64,000 bases of DNA from Lachnospira multipara ATCC 19207 (GTDB taxonomy: Bacteria > Bacillota > Clostridia > Lachnospirales > Lachnospiraceae): NCBI RefSeq assembly GCF_000424105.1, contig NZ_AUJG01000005.1, forward strand, positions 62,001 through 126,000. Direction: 5' to 3'. Position 1 is the first letter of the stretch. Each line of letters begins with the position of its first letter. The position numbers were made by a program, and so were the translations under genes. The notes under the pieces were generated by a model. The model made no database searches, was not told the DNA's origin, and saw only the letters and a list, made by a program, of their open reading frames with translations. Of the stretch, positions 1 through 8,654 are shown in pieces.

Positions 1-150
1 ATCGTCGTTATACCAAACCTTTACTGTTACTTCCTTTTCAAGCTCTAAGCTCTTAGCCGCAAGGCCTGTCTGTGAATCTGAGCATCCTACTGTTGAAAAT
101 ATAGTCACAACACTTAGGGCAAGCGCTGCAAATCTCTTTAAAATTTTCAT
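1..150 (-). CDS. Lipoprotein, N-terminal fragment
   Basis: The first 50 codons of a gene that runs off the left edge. The start is an ATG at 148-150 with GGAGG seven bases upstream on the minus strand. The product begins with a short basic stretch (MKILKR), a hydrophobic core of about 14 residues and then VGC followed by SD, which reads as a lipoprotein signal peptide with cysteine 23 as the lipidated residue; Thr at -3 is a less usual lipobox residue. The mature part begins with a polar linker and then a beta-strand-like VTVKVWYND, which would fit the start of an extracellular solute-binding protein, but 27 residues after the cysteine are too few to assign a family. Function unknown; secretion and membrane anchoring are likely. 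Confidence 0.7.
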   Translation of the reverse strand, partial: MKILKRFAALALSVVTIFSTVGCSDSQTGLAAKSLELEKEVTVKVWYNDD

Positions 151-221
151 AAATCCCTCCATATTTAAGTTGTAAATTCTAGTATCTATAAAACGGAAAC
201 TTTTCCGCAGTTCACAAAATC

Positions 222-255
222 AAAAACCTAAGGCACAAATTTTTGCACCTTAGGT
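222..255 (-). terminator. Rho-independent terminator of the arg operon
   Basis: On the minus strand, downstream of argD, an inverted repeat ACCTAAGGTGCA / TGCGCCTTAGGT-like (arms 226-237 and 244-255, nearly perfect) is followed by a run of T residues. Position and orientation fit transcription termination of argCJBD. A second, smaller hairpin (CGGAAA/TTTCCG, about 191-207) with TTTTAT lies just beyond it. Confidence 0.75.
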
Positions 256-328
256 ATTATACTCTATTCTTAGCTATTTTTACAAGGTTGTTAAGATTTC
301 TTACTATTTCGCCCTTAATAAGTTCTAA

Positions 329-1513
329 CTAAAAACACTTTTTTAATTTTTCAATCATTTCGTCAACATTTTCCTTAGTAATCACAAGTGGTGGAACAAA
401 TCTGATTACGTTAGTTCCAGCTGAGAAAAGAATAAGTCCATTATCAAGAGCCTTTGAGATTACATCCTTAGGATTGATTGATAGCTGTAAGCCCTGCATT
501 AAGCCCATTCCACGTCTCTCTACTACGCAGTCAAACTCACCTACTAATTCCTCTAGGCGTTTTTCAAGATAAGCTCCCACTGTTTTTACATTTTCTAAGA
601 CATTATCCTCTTTGAAAATGTCTAGCACCACGTTAGTTGCTGCAGTTGCAAGAGGGTTACCACCATAAGTAGTTCCGTGATCTCCTGGAACTAGGGCATT
701 AGCCACTTCTTCCTTAGCAAGGAAGGCACCCACTGGAATACCGCAGCCAAGAGCCTTAGCAGAAGTAAGAATATCTGGGCAAACACCATATTGCTGATAA
801 GCAAACATAGTACCTGTTCTACCCATACCACACTGGATTTCATCAAGGATAAGTAAAATACCCTTCTCATCACAAAGCTTGCGAACTTCCTTAATAAAGC
901 TCTCCTTAGCAGGATAAACACCGCCCTCACCCTGAACTGTTTCAAAAAGAATTGCGGCAGTCTTATCATTTACTAAGGCCTTAACGCTTTCGATATCATT
1001 AAACTTAGCAAACTTAATGCCAGGAATCATAGGGCCAAAGGCCTCCTGATAGTGCTTATTACCAGTAACAGCAAGGGCTCCCATACTTCTACCGTGGAAA
1101 GAATGTTCCATAGCAATAATTTCACCATCTGTACTATTATTGTGCTTAAGATAGTAATACTTCTTAGCAAGCTTTATAGCTCCCTCGATTGCCTCAGTTC
1201 CTGAGTTTGTAAAGAAAACTCTATCCATGCCTGAAGCCTCAGTAATTACTTTAGCTGCCTTAATGGCAGGCTCGTTATAAAAATAATTCGAAGTATGAAT
1301 TAAATTATCCACCTGAGTTTTAATAGCATCGTTATATTTTTTATTATTGTAGCCTAGGGCAAATACAGCAATACCTGCACCAAAGTCTAAATACTTCTTA
1401 CCTTCTCTATCGTAGAGATAAACTCCATCGCCCTTTTCAAGGCAAATCTGATAACGATTGTATGTATGAAAAAGCTTCTCATCTCCAAGCTTTAAAAGTT
1501 CTTTAGTCTCCAT
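329..1513 (-). CDS. argD: Acetylornithine aminotransferase
   Basis: PLP-dependent class III aminotransferase, 394 residues, the usual family length. It transfers the amino group of glutamate to N-acetylglutamate-5-semialdehyde to give N-acetylornithine in cytosolic arginine synthesis. Visible landmarks: NSGTEA (103-108, PLP phosphate cup), HSFHGR (137-142), LILDEIQ with the PLP-ring aspartate D224, and the Schiff-base lysine K253 in TSAKALG. The ATG is preceded by AAAGGAGAT. It is the last gene of argC-argJ-argB-argD, 15 bases after argB, and is followed by a terminator. ArgD enzymes can also act on succinyldiaminopimelate; neighbours argue for the arginine role. Confidence 0.95.
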   Translation of the reverse strand: METKELLKLGDEKLFHTYNRYQICLEKGDGVYLYDREGKKYLDFGAGIAVFALGYNNKKYNDAIKTQVDNLIHTSNYFYNEPAIKAAKVITEASGMDRVFFTNSGTEAIEGAIKLAKKYYYLKHNNSTDGEIIAMEHSFHGRSMGALAVTGNKHYQEAFGPMIPGIKFAKFNDIESVKALVNDKTAAILFETVQGEGGVYPAKESFIKEVRKLCDEKGILLILDEIQCGMGRTGTMFAYQQYGVCPDILTSAKALGCGIPVGAFLAKEEVANALVPGDHGTTYGGNPLATAATNVVLDIFKEDNVLENVKTVGAYLEKRLEELVGEFDCVVERRGMGLMQGLQLSINPKDVISKALDNGLILFSAGTNVIRFVPPLVITKENVDEMIEKLKKCF

Positions 1514-1528
1514 AAAAATCTCCTTTAT

Positions 1529-2440
1529 TTAGCAAACAATGTCTGCATTATAGAATTTCTCTGCCTCTTCTGAAAGAATGGCTGTACCAATACCTTTATT
1601 AGTAAAGATTTCAAGAAGTAAGCAGTGTGGAATACGGCCATCTAAGATATGGACTCTTGATACGCCATTTTCCACAGCATCAATACAGTTATTAAGCTTA
1701 GGAAGCATGCCACCACCAATTGTGCCAGAAGCAAGTAAATCCTTAGCTTCTGTTGTTGAAAGCTCAGAAATAAGGGAATCCTTATCATTAAAATCTCTAT
1801 AAACCCCTTCAATATCTGTTAAGAAAGCTAACTTTTCAGCCCCTACTGCTCTAGCAATAGCGCATGCTGCATCATCAGCATTGATATTATAAGCATGGTG
1901 ATCATCACCAAAACCGATTGGGCAAATTACTGGTAGGAAATCATCCTTCAAAAGTGAGTGAATAAGAGTTGTATCAACGCTTTTAATGTCACCAACGAAA
2001 CCAATATCTTCACCGCCGGATAACTTCTTGTCAACTCTTAACATACCACCATCTTTACCACTAATACCACAAGCCTTAATACCAAGCTCTTCAAGTAAGG
2101 ATACCAGGCTTTTATTTACCTTATTTAGAACCATTTCTGCGATTTCCATAGTTGGCTCATCTGTAACTCTAAGGCCGTTAATAAACTTTGGCTCCATGCC
2201 TGATTTCTTAACCCATGAGCTAATTTCCTTACCACCACCATGCACGATAATAGGCTTAAAACCTACAAGCTTAAGTAGTGCAACATCTTGAATTACCTTT
2301 CTTTTTAAATCCTCATCTACCATTGCTGAACCGCCATATTTTACAACAATGATTTTACGATTAAACTTCTGAATATAAGGCAAAGCCTCAACTAAAATCT
2401 GAGCCTTATATAACTCTTCCTTCATGTCTATTGTAGTCAT
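1529..2440 (-). CDS. argB: Acetylglutamate kinase
   Basis: Amino-acid kinase family enzyme that phosphorylates N-acetylglutamate, the second step of arginine synthesis. I place the start at the ATG at 2438-2440 ([10 protein letters not shown]), giving 303 residues, because it has AGGAAGG just upstream and matches the family length; an in-frame upstream ATG at 2506 would add 22 basic residues unlike other ArgB proteins and would run into a hairpin element. Motifs: KYGG (34-37), HGGGKEI (67-73) and GLRVTD (89-94) at the substrate and phosphate sites, and NINADDAA near the nucleotide site. In cyclic arginine pathways (indicated here by argJ) this enzyme is normally the arginine-inhibited step. 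Confidence 0.95.
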   Translation of the reverse strand: MTTIDMKEELYKAQILVEALPYIQKFNRKIIVVKYGGSAMVDEDLKRKVIQDVALLKLVGFKPIIVHGGGKEISSWVKKSGMEPKFINGLRVTDEPTMEIAEMVLNKVNKSLVSLLEELGIKACGISGKDGGMLRVDKKLSGGEDIGFVGDIKSVDTTLIHSLLKDDFLPVICPIGFGDDHHAYNINADDAACAIARAVGAEKLAFLTDIEGVYRDFNDKDSLISELSTTEAKDLLASGTIGGGMLPKLNNCIDAVENGVSRVHILDGRIPHCLLLEIFTNKGIGTAILSEEAEKFYNADIVC

Positions 2441-2476
2441 TTTCTTTTCCTTCCTTTTCCCATATTTGATTCTTTT

Positions 2477-2634
2477 GAACGCAGTGTAAGCAATCCCCCG
2501 CTTCAAAAGCGTAAGCTTTAAGCGGGGGTATAAAGCTTACTAGTGTCAGAAGGGGTTAAAGCCCCTTCTGACAGGTGGCACAAAGTGCCACTGCGTTCAT
2601 GAGGAAATAGCGAAGCGGATTCCGAATGTCCGCT
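2477..2634. repeat. Multi-arm hairpin element in the argJ-argB gap
   Basis: The 270-base gap between argJ and argB holds nested inverted repeats. An outer stem (GAACGCAGTG 2477-2486 with CACTGCGTTC 2589-2598) encloses: an arm closed by GTAAGC/GCTTAC (2486-2491, 2535-2540) that contains CCCCCGCTT/AAGCGGGGG (2495-2503, 2520-2528) and AAAGC/GCTTT; a perfect 11-bp arm GTCAGAAGGGG/CCCCTTCTGAC (2545-2555, 2562-2572); and GTGGCAC/GTGCCAC (2575-2581, 2585-2591), which competes with the outer stem. A further AGCGGA/TCCGCT hairpin follows at 2614-2634, and 2650-2706 holds another imperfect pair around the palindrome TTAGCTAGCTAA. It is GC-rich against an AT-rich background and reads as a cloverleaf-like structured RNA or a small palindromic element. 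Confidence 0.75.
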
Positions 2635-2710
2635 TTACAATGTAACTAGGTCTTTAAGTTTTCCTCTAACTTAGCTAGCTAACGGTCTTCGTTAACTTAC
2701 AAAGACTAAA

Positions 2711-3940
2711 TTAACTTCTATAATCTGCGTTAATCTTTACATAGTCAAAAGTTAAATCACAGCCCCATGCAGTTGCGTCATATTCCCCATCTTTAACATC
2801 ACAAATTGCAACAACTGGATTTTGTGAAAGAATCTTAGTTGCCTCATCCTCACTATAATCTGTAGCAACCCCATCCTTTACAATCTGTAGCTTACCTGCA
2901 GCACTTTCAAAGAAAATGTCCACCTTCTCAGGATCAAACTCAGCCCCTGAATAACCAAGAGCACAAAGGATTCTACCCCAGTTAGCATCATGTCCAAAGA
3001 TTGCTGCCTTAGTTAAATTAGAAGTAATAACAGACTTTGCTAAAATCTTCGCATCCTGCTTTGTCTTTGCATTTTTAAGCTGACATTCAAAAAGACAAGT
3101 AGCACCCTCGCCATCTCCTGCGATTTTCTTTGAAAGCTCAGTTAAAACATAGGATAAGCCTTCATAGAAATTCTTGTAATCCTCATTTTTAGATACAATT
3201 TTCTCATTATTAGCCAAGCCATTAGCCAAAACTAAAACTGTATCGTTAGTAGATGTATCCCCATCAACAGAAATCATGTTAAAGGAATCATCTACAATAG
3301 CTGATGTAGCTTCCTGAAGTAACTTCTTATCAATTGCAGCATCAGTAGTAATAAAGCAAAGCATTGTAGCCATGTTTGGATGAATCATACCAGCACCCTT
3401 ACACATACCACCAATAGTAACTTTCTTTCCAGAAAGTTCCACTTCAACTGCCACTTCCTTAGGCTTAGTATCAGTAGTCATAATAGCAACAGCAGCTTTG
3501 TTAGCAGCCTCTCTAGTCTCCTCTAAACTAGGGGCCATAGCCTTAATACCATTGCAAATCTCTGTCATAGGAAGCTGTGCACCAATAACACCTGTAGAAG
3601 CCACTAAACAAGAATTAACAGGCACTGAAAGTGCCTCACTAATAGCCTCAGCCTCCATAAGACAAGCATCGTCGCCCTCTTTACCAGTACAAGCATTAGC
3701 AACACCAGAATTAATAACTACAGCTCTAGCTAAATCCTCACTATAAACTCTTGCCTTATCCCATTTAACAGGCGCTGCAAAAACCTTGTTTAAGGTAAAT
3801 GTACCAGCTGTAACACAGCCAACTTTTGAAAAGATGAAAGCCATATCATCTTTAGTAGAATTCTTCTTTATCCCAGCATGAGTGCTAGCAGCAGCAAAGC
3901 CATTAGCTGCAGTAACACCACCATCAATAATCTTAACCAT
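2711..3940 (-). CDS. argJ: Bifunctional ornithine acetyltransferase / N-acetylglutamate synthase
   Basis: ArgJ/OAT-family enzyme, 409 residues. It moves the acetyl group from N-acetylornithine to glutamate, recycling acetyl groups, and in many bacteria also makes acetylglutamate from acetyl-CoA. The precursor cleaves itself before a catalytic threonine; the conserved KGAGMIHPNMATML segment is present with the nucleophile at T192, giving alpha (1-191) and beta (192-409) chains. NSGVANACTG (77-86) is the other conserved block. The ATG has AGGAGGAAAT directly upstream. It lies between argC and argB, both separated by unusually long, structured gaps (about 430 and 270 bases) for an operon. Confidence 0.95.
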   Translation of the reverse strand: MVKIIDGGVTAANGFAAASTHAGIKKNSTKDDMAFIFSKVGCVTAGTFTLNKVFAAPVKWDKARVYSEDLARAVVINSGVANACTGKEGDDACLMEAEAISEALSVPVNSCLVASTGVIGAQLPMTEICNGIKAMAPSLEETREAANKAAVAIMTTDTKPKEVAVEVELSGKKVTIGGMCKGAGMIHPNMATMLCFITTDAAIDKKLLQEATSAIVDDSFNMISVDGDTSTNDTVLVLANGLANNEKIVSKNEDYKNFYEGLSYVLTELSKKIAGDGEGATCLFECQLKNAKTKQDAKILAKSVITSNLTKAAIFGHDANWGRILCALGYSGAEFDPEKVDIFFESAAGKLQIVKDGVATDYSEDEATKILSQNPVVAICDVKDGEYDATAWGCDLTFDYVKINADYRS

Positions 3941-3974
3941 ATTTCCTCCTATATAATTACTCTTTTTTATTTAT

Positions 3975-4096
3975 CCGGTAGGCAACAGCGTAGCGCTTTG
4001 CCGTATGTTTATCTCCTCCCGGCTATTCCTCATTCCCGGTAGGCAACAGCGTAGCGCTTTGCCGTATGTTTATCTCCTCCCGGCTATTCCTCATTC
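3975..4096. repeat. 61-bp tandem repeat, two copies
   Basis: Two near-identical copies of a 61-base unit starting CCGGTAGGCAACAGCG (3975 and 4036), plus the first four bases of a third at 4097. Each unit carries CAGCGTAGCGCTTTG, with the small palindrome AGCGTAGCGCT-like core, and ends CTCCTCCCGGCTATTC. The repeat lies in the argC-argJ gap directly beside the long hairpin at 4141-4355. Confidence 0.85.
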
Positions 4097-4140
4097 CCGG
4101 ATTGGCTCCCACCTCCGACGGGAGTTCCTCATCGCCGGGG

Positions 4141-4355
4141 GTGTTGTGTGGCGGTAGCAGGGGTGAAGCAGAGATGATTTTTTGGAGCCTTCTAAGGCCG
4201 TCGGCACTAGTTTTCCCTTCTTCACCAAGGAAGCGAAAACTTCCACTTGGGGAAGAGCAAGGGAAAACTAAGTACCGCTACGAGCCTTAGAGCGCGCAAG
4301 CCTGCTCCCAAAAAATCAGACTCTGCGCAACCCCTGCGTCCACCACCCCACACAC
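4141..4355. repeat. Long imperfect hairpin (about 215 bases) in the argC-argJ gap
   Basis: The left half (4141-4228) pairs with the right half (4245-4355) over almost its whole length: GCAGGGGT/ACCCCTGC (4157-4164, 4330-4337), GCAGAG/CTCTGC (4168-4173, 4321-4326), ATTTTTTGG/CCAAAAAAT (4177-4185, 4308-4316), TAGTTTTCCCTT/AAGGGAAAACTA (4208-4219, 4259-4270), CTTC.CCAAG/CTTGG.GAAG, and an apical GGAAG-CGAAAA-CTTCC (4229-4244). No credible coding frame is present. It resembles a miniature palindromic element or a large structured RNA; it would fold in the argCJBD transcript. Confidence 0.8.
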
Positions 4356-4366
4356 TCTCCCGGAGA

Positions 4367-5413
4367 TTACGGAAATAACGGAGCCATCTTTAGCCCCTCG
4401 TTCTCTTCAAACCCAAACATCAAATTCATATTCTGAACTGCCTGTCCTGCAGCTCCCTTCACCAAATTATCAAGAGCACCCATCATAATAAGTCTCTTAG
4501 TTCTTGGCTCAATCTTAAATCCAATATCTACAAAGTTGCTACCCTCAACCCAACGAGTCTCTGGGCAAACATCCTTTTCAAGAACTCTTATAAAGAATTC
4601 CTTACCATAATACTTATCGTAAACTGCCTTAACCTCTTCGTAACTAACTTCCTTTGTAAGATTTGCATAAGCAGTTACCAAAATACCTCTATTCATAGGT
4701 ACAAGATGAGGTGTGAAAATAAGTTTAATATCATCTCTATTAACCGCATAACCTAACTGTTCTTCGATTTCTGGTGTATGTCTATGTGTTCCAACGCCAT
4801 AAGCCTTCATGCTTTCATTGACCTCGCAGAAAAGGTTATTAACCTTAGCTCCACGACCAGCACCTGAAGTACCACTCTTAGCATCAATAATAATTGTATC
4901 TGGATCAATGATTCCTTCCTTAACCATTGGATATAATGTAAGAATTGATGTAGTTGTATAACAACCAGGATTAGCAATAATTCTTGTATTCTTATTTACC
5001 TTATGTCTATTAATTTCACAAAGACCATAAACTGCTTCATTAATGAACTGTGGTGCCTTATGTTCAATCTTGTACCACTCTTCATAAATCTTTACATCCT
5101 TTAATCTAAAGTCTGCTGATAAATCAATGATCTTTGTTCTTGATAAAATGTCTTCATTAACTAAAGAAGCACATAAGCCCTGTGGTGTTGCTGTAAATAT
5201 AACATCAACTTCCTTTGCTAAAGCATCCATGTTGTCATCTAAACACTTAGCATCAACAAGTCTAAACATGTTTCTATATACATCAGAATATTTTTGATCA
5301 ATGTAACTTCTTGAGCCTAACCAAACAATTTCCACATCCTTATGTCCTAATAATAATCTGACAAGTTCATTGCCAGCATAACCAGTCGCGCCTATAATTC
5401 CTACTTTTACCAT
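4367..5413 (-). CDS. argC: N-acetyl-gamma-glutamyl-phosphate reductase
   Basis: NADPH-dependent reductase giving N-acetylglutamate semialdehyde, third step of arginine synthesis. The start at 5411-5413 (MVKVGIIGATG) is chosen over an in-frame ATG 18 bases upstream because GGGAGG lies about ten bases before it and the Rossmann fold then starts at residue 2. Length 348, normal. Motifs: GATGYAG (8-14, NADP-binding) and the catalytic cysteine C151 in NPGCYTT; HTRHTPEIEE-like HRHTPEI follows later. First gene of argC-argJ-argB-argD, with its own promoter and ARG-box-like operators upstream, so repression by ArgR with arginine is likely. Confidence 0.95.
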   Translation of the reverse strand: MVKVGIIGATGYAGNELVRLLLGHKDVEIVWLGSRSYIDQKYSDVYRNMFRLVDAKCLDDNMDALAKEVDVIFTATPQGLCASLVNEDILSRTKIIDLSADFRLKDVKIYEEWYKIEHKAPQFINEAVYGLCEINRHKVNKNTRIIANPGCYTTTSILTLYPMVKEGIIDPDTIIIDAKSGTSGAGRGAKVNNLFCEVNESMKAYGVGTHRHTPEIEEQLGYAVNRDDIKLIFTPHLVPMNRGILVTAYANLTKEVSYEEVKAVYDKYYGKEFFIRVLEKDVCPETRWVEGSNFVDIGFKIEPRTKRLIMMGALDNLVKGAAGQAVQNMNLMFGFEENEGLKMAPLFP

Positions 5414-5429
5414 AGTTTGTCGACCTCCC

Positions 5430-5466
5430 ATGCATAATATTCATTGTGAATGAATAAATATTCATT
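5430..5466 (-). promoter_or_regulatory. Probable ArgR operator at argC (two ARG-box-like sites)
   Basis: The site at 5449-5466 matches the ARG-box consensus TNTGNATWWWWATNCANA at nearly all fixed positions (core TGAATAAATATTCA). A second, weaker site at 5430-5446 (TGCATAATATTCA core, one base short in the spacer) lies three bases away, the spacing at which an ArgR hexamer binds paired boxes. Both lie between the argC promoter and its ribosome binding site, where a bound repressor would block transcription. Confidence 0.65.
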
Positions 5467-5477
5467 CGATAAGTTTC

Positions 5478-5505
5478 ATTATAGCAAGTTTTTTTCAGAT
5501 GTAAA
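5478..5505 (-). promoter_or_regulatory. argC promoter
   Basis: On the minus strand TTTACA (5500-5505), a 16-base spacer and a perfect TATAAT (5478-5483). It points into argC; the ARG-box-like sites lie just downstream of it. Confidence 0.65.
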
Positions 5506-5528
5506 GGGGTTTTGGCTAAAATTAATAT

Positions 5529-5567
5529 TATGCATAAATATTCAAAAATAATGCATAAAAATACAAA
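5529..5567 (+). promoter_or_regulatory. Tandem ARG boxes upstream of argG
   Basis: Two adjacent 18-base sites. 5529-5546 (core TGCATAAATATTCA) matches every fixed position of TNTGNATWWWWATNCANA, and 5550-5567 (core TGCATAAAAATACA) all but the first. They are separated by three bases, the classical spacing for an ArgR hexamer. They lie 17 bases upstream of the proposed argG -35 and between the divergent argC and argG promoters, so a repressor here could act on both. Confidence 0.75.
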
Positions 5568-5583
5568 ATATACATTTTTTCTA

Positions 5584-5612
5584 TTGCATTTTGAAATAAT
5601 GTGGTATATCAT
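5584..5612 (+). promoter_or_regulatory. Possible argG promoter
   Basis: TTGCAT (5584-5589), 17-base spacer, TATCAT (5607-5612). The hexamers are good but not perfect; the leader to argG (about 85 bases) contains a hairpin at 5622-5654 (AAGTTAGTTATT with AATAATTAACTT) and a weak ACAGG/CCTGT stem followed by six T at 5662-5687. Confidence 0.5.
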
Positions 5613-5702
5613 AATGAACAAGAAGTTAGTTATTGCCGATAATAATTAACTTTTAGAATAGACAGGGAAACCTAACCTGTATTTTTTGGAGGAAAGAAAA
5701 TC

Positions 5703-6917
5703 ATGAAAGAGAAAGTTATTTTAGCTTATTCAGGCGGACTTGATACAACTGCCATCATTCCTTGGTTAAAGGAAAATTTCGATTATGAAGTAATTTGTGT
5801 TTGTGCTGACTGTGGTCAGGAAGAAGAGTTAGATGGCTTAGAGGAAAGAGCTATTTCATGTGGTGCTAGCAAGCTCTACATCGAAGATTTAACTGATGAA
5901 TTCTGTGATGATTATATTGTTCCATGTGTTCAGGCACATGCAGTATATGAAAATAAATATTTACTTGGTACTTCAATGGCAAGACCTCTTATTGCTAAGA
6001 GATTAGTAGAAATCGCTCGTAAGGAAGGCGCTACAGCAATTTGTCATGGTGCTACAGGTAAGGGTAACGATCAGATTAGATTTGAACTTACAATTAAGGC
6101 TCTTGCACCAGATATCAAGATTATTGCAGCTTGGAGAAATGAAAAGTGGACAATGCAGTCTCGTGAGGATGAGATTGAATATTGTAAGCAGCATGGAATC
6201 AACCTTCCATTCTCAGCTGACACAAGCTATAGCCGTGATAGAAACATTTGGCATATCAGCCATGAAGGTCTTGAACTTGAAGATCCAGCAAATGAGCCAA
6301 ACTACGATCATTTACTTGTATTATCTCAGACACCTGAGAAGGCTCCAGATGAAGGTGAATATGTAACAATCGACTTTGAAGCAGGTGTTCCAAAGAAGGT
6401 TAACGGTCAGGCTATGAAGGTTTCTGATATTATTAGAACTCTTAATAAGCTTGGTGGTAAGCATGGTATTGGTATCATCGATATCGTTGAAAACCGTGTT
6501 GTTGGTATGAAGTCTCGTGGTGTTTATGAAACTCCTGGTGGAACAATTCTTTACGAAGCACATCAGCAGCTTGAAGAGTTAGTTCTTGATAGAGATACAA
6601 CAACAATGAAGCTTGATATGGGTAACAAGTTTGCTCAGATCGTTTACGAAGGAAAGTGGGAAACTCCTCTTCGTGAAGCTTGCCAGGCTTTCATTGAGTC
6701 AACTCAGAAGAATGTAACAGGTCAGGTTAAATTCAAGCTCTACAAGGGTAACATCATCAAGGCTGGTACAACTTCACCATATTCACTTTATAACGAATCT
6801 ATCGCATCATTTACAACAGGTGACCTTTACGATCATCACGATGCAGAAGGTTTTATCAACCTCTTTGGTTTATCACTTAAGGTTCGTGCTATGAAGGAAG
6901 CTGAGAACAATAAGTAA
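5703..6917 (+). CDS. argG: Argininosuccinate synthase
   Basis: Joins citrulline and aspartate with ATP cleavage to AMP, the penultimate step of arginine synthesis; cytosolic tetramer. The N-terminal ATP pyrophosphatase loop AYSGGLDTT (8-16) is intact, and the family blocks [13 protein letters not shown] and the SxSRDxNIWH-like [15 protein letters not shown] (binding citrulline/aspartate) follow. Length 404, normal. GGAGG is about eight bases before the ATG. It stands alone, divergent from argC, and is followed by a strong terminator; argH and argF are not in the window. Confidence 0.97.
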   Translation: MKEKVILAYSGGLDTTAIIPWLKENFDYEVICVCADCGQEEELDGLEERAISCGASKLYIEDLTDEFCDDYIVPCVQAHAVYENKYLLGTSMARPLIAKRLVEIARKEGATAICHGATGKGNDQIRFELTIKALAPDIKIIAAWRNEKWTMQSREDEIEYCKQHGINLPFSADTSYSRDRNIWHISHEGLELEDPANEPNYDHLLVLSQTPEKAPDEGEYVTIDFEAGVPKKVNGQAMKVSDIIRTLNKLGGKHGIGIIDIVENRVVGMKSRGVYETPGGTILYEAHQQLEELVLDRDTTTMKLDMGNKFAQIVYEGKWETPLREACQAFIESTQKNVTGQVKFKLYKGNIIKAGTTSPYSLYNESIASFTTGDLYDHHDAEGFINLFGLSLKVRAMKEAENNK

Positions 6918-6984
6918 TTATCCGATTTTAGGAAAATGTGTCTAATAGGGAAATAGATTTATAGAAAAATGTACGTAAATAAAG

Positions 6985-7026
6985 CACTAGGAAATTTTGA
7001 GAAATCAAGCTTTCCTAGTGTTTTTT
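6985..7026 (+). terminator. argG terminator
   Basis: Perfect 10-bp stem CACTAGGAAA (6985-6994) with TTTCCTAGTG (7011-7020) followed by six T, 68 bases after the argG stop. Confidence 0.85.
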
Positions 7027-7035
7027 ACTTAATAA

Positions 7036-7065
7036 TAAAAAAACCGCAGGGACAAGCCCTGCGGT
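7036..7065 (-). terminator. glyA terminator
   Basis: On the minus strand a 9-bp stem ACCGCAGGG/CCCTGCGGT (7043-7051, 7057-7065) followed by seven T. It lies downstream of glyA and tail-to-tail with the argG terminator. Confidence 0.85.
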
Positions 7066-7154
7066 GATATTTAAAAATAAACAAAACAGAATTATTAAAA
7101 CTTAGATTTAAGGAATCTCTTCCATATACTTAAAATGCAAATCGCATTCTTATC

Positions 7155-8396
7155 TTATTCGTAAAGTGGGTACTTATCTGTAAGACCCTTAACAAGTTCC
7201 ATAGCCTTAGCCTTATTAGCATCAACATCGTCAACAAGGAGAGCAATAGCTTCTGCTACTACATCCATATCAGCTTCGTTGAAGCCTCTAGTTGTAACTG
7301 CTGCTGTACCAAGTCTGATACCACTTGTTACAAATGGAGAAGCTGGATCGTTAGGAATTGTGTTCTTGTTACATGTAATGTTAGCTGCATCAAGAAGCTT
7401 TTCAACTTCCTTACCAGTCTTATTCTTAGAAAGTAAGTTAACTAACATAAGATGGTTATCTGTACCACCTGAAACAAGATCAAAGCCTCTGCTTGTAAGA
7501 CCGTTAGCAAGTGCCTTAGCGTTCTTAACAATATTTTCAGCATATACCTTGAAACTTGGATCAAGTGCTTCCTTTAAGCAGACAGCCTTAGCTGCGATAA
7601 CGTGCATTAAAGGTCCACCCTGTGTACCTGGGAATACTGACTTATTAAGCTTGTGCTCTTCAGCAAATTCCTGTGATGATAAAATCATACCACCTCTTGG
7701 TCCACGAAGTGTCTTATGTGTTGTAGTTGTTACAACATGAGCATATGGAATTGGGCTTGGATGAGCACCACCAGCTACAAGGCCAGCAATATGTGCCATA
7801 TCTACAAAGAGGTAAGCACCAACTTCATCTGCAATTTCTCTAAATCTCTTAAAGTCAATTGTTCTTGCATAAGCAGAAGCACCTGCGATAATCATCTTAG
7901 GCTTGCATTCCTTAGCAATTCTTTCAACTTCATCATAATCAATAAATCCATCAGCTGTAACACCGTAAGGAACGATGTTAAAGTAGCTACCAGAAATATT
8001 AGCTGCTGAACCGTGTGATAAATGTCCACCACAGTCAAGGCTCATACCCATAACTGTTTCACCTGGCTTAACAAGTGCATAGAACACTGCCATATTAGCC
8101 TGTGCACCTGAATGAGGCTGAACGTTAACGTATGTACAACCAAAAAGCTTCTTAGCTCTTTCAATTGCTAAGTTTTCAACTACGTCAACATATTCACATC
8201 CACCGTAATATCTCTTAGCTGGGTAACCTTCAGCATACTTGTTAGTAAGTGGGCTTCCCATAGCAGCCATAACAGCCTTGCTTACTAAATTCTCAGAAGC
8301 AATAAGCTCAATATGACTTCTCTGTCTTGCAAGTTCATCATCCATAGCCTTAGCTAAATCTGGATCAAAACTTGACACTTCATTAAATGAATACAT
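7155..8396 (-). CDS. glyA: Serine hydroxymethyltransferase
   Basis: PLP enzyme that converts serine and tetrahydrofolate to glycine and methylene-THF, supplying one-carbon units. 413 residues, family length. Motifs: the N-terminal [10 protein letters not shown] (27-36), the PLP-binding lysine K228 in [14 protein letters not shown], and the glycine-rich pocket residues. GGGAGG lies eight bases before the ATG. Single gene with its own terminator. Its leader carries a hairpin (see 8418-8454) but no recognisable riboswitch. Confidence 0.97.
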   Translation of the reverse strand: MYSFNEVSSFDPDLAKAMDDELARQRSHIELIASENLVSKAVMAAMGSPLTNKYAEGYPAKRYYGGCEYVDVVENLAIERAKKLFGCTYVNVQPHSGAQANMAVFYALVKPGETVMGMSLDCGGHLSHGSAANISGSYFNIVPYGVTADGFIDYDEVERIAKECKPKMIIAGASAYARTIDFKRFREIADEVGAYLFVDMAHIAGLVAGGAHPSPIPYAHVVTTTTHKTLRGPRGGMILSSQEFAEEHKLNKSVFPGTQGGPLMHVIAAKAVCLKEALDPSFKVYAENIVKNAKALANGLTSRGFDLVSGGTDNHLMLVNLLSKNKTGKEVEKLLDAANITCNKNTIPNDPASPFVTSGIRLGTAAVTTRGFNEADMDVVAEAIALLVDDVDANKAKAMELVKGLTDKYPLYE

Positions 8397-8417
8397 ACAA
8401 ATCCTCCCAAATTGTGA

Positions 8418-8454
8418 TTCGTAAAGACTTTCTAGGTTTAAAAGTCCTTACGAT
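8418..8454 (-). promoter_or_regulatory. Hairpin in the glyA leader
   Basis: TCGTAAAGACTTT (8418-8430) pairs with AAAAGTCCTTACGA (8440-8454) with one mismatch around an eight-base loop, about 20 bases before the glyA ribosome binding site. There is no T-run after it, so it is not a simple terminator; a protein- or RNA-responsive leader element is possible. Confidence 0.4.
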
Positions 8455-8565
8455 TATTTATATTATAATAACTAGAGTTCATAAGTCAATTAATTTTAAA
8501 AGTATATAAGGATTGATAATCTCATTTTTTAAATCTCTAATTAATATCTAACAAATCTAAGCAAT

Positions 8566-8592
8566 CAAAAAGGAGCCTTGTGGGGCTCCTTT
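8566..8592 (-). terminator. aspS terminator
   Basis: Minus-strand stem AAGGAGCCCC/GGGCTCCTT-type (arms about 8570-8578 and 8584-8592) followed by five T, 63 bases beyond the aspS stop. Confidence 0.8.
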
Positions 8593-8654
8593 CCTAAACG
8601 TCTCATGCCACTTATCAAATGCAAAATTTAACAGTAACATAAACTTAATATTTA

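Noticed and set aside
2441-2506. N-terminal extension of ArgB from an upstream ATG
   Set aside because: Adds 22 basic residues not in the family and overlaps the hairpin element; the ribosome site supports 2440.
4066-4290. 74-codon frame in the argC-argJ gap
   Set aside because: Runs through the 61-bp repeat and the hairpin arms, so its codons are explained by the repeats; no ribosome site.
7279-7740. 153-codon open frame antisense to glyA
   Set aside because: Complement shadow of a conserved enzyme; no ribosome site and no recognisable domain.
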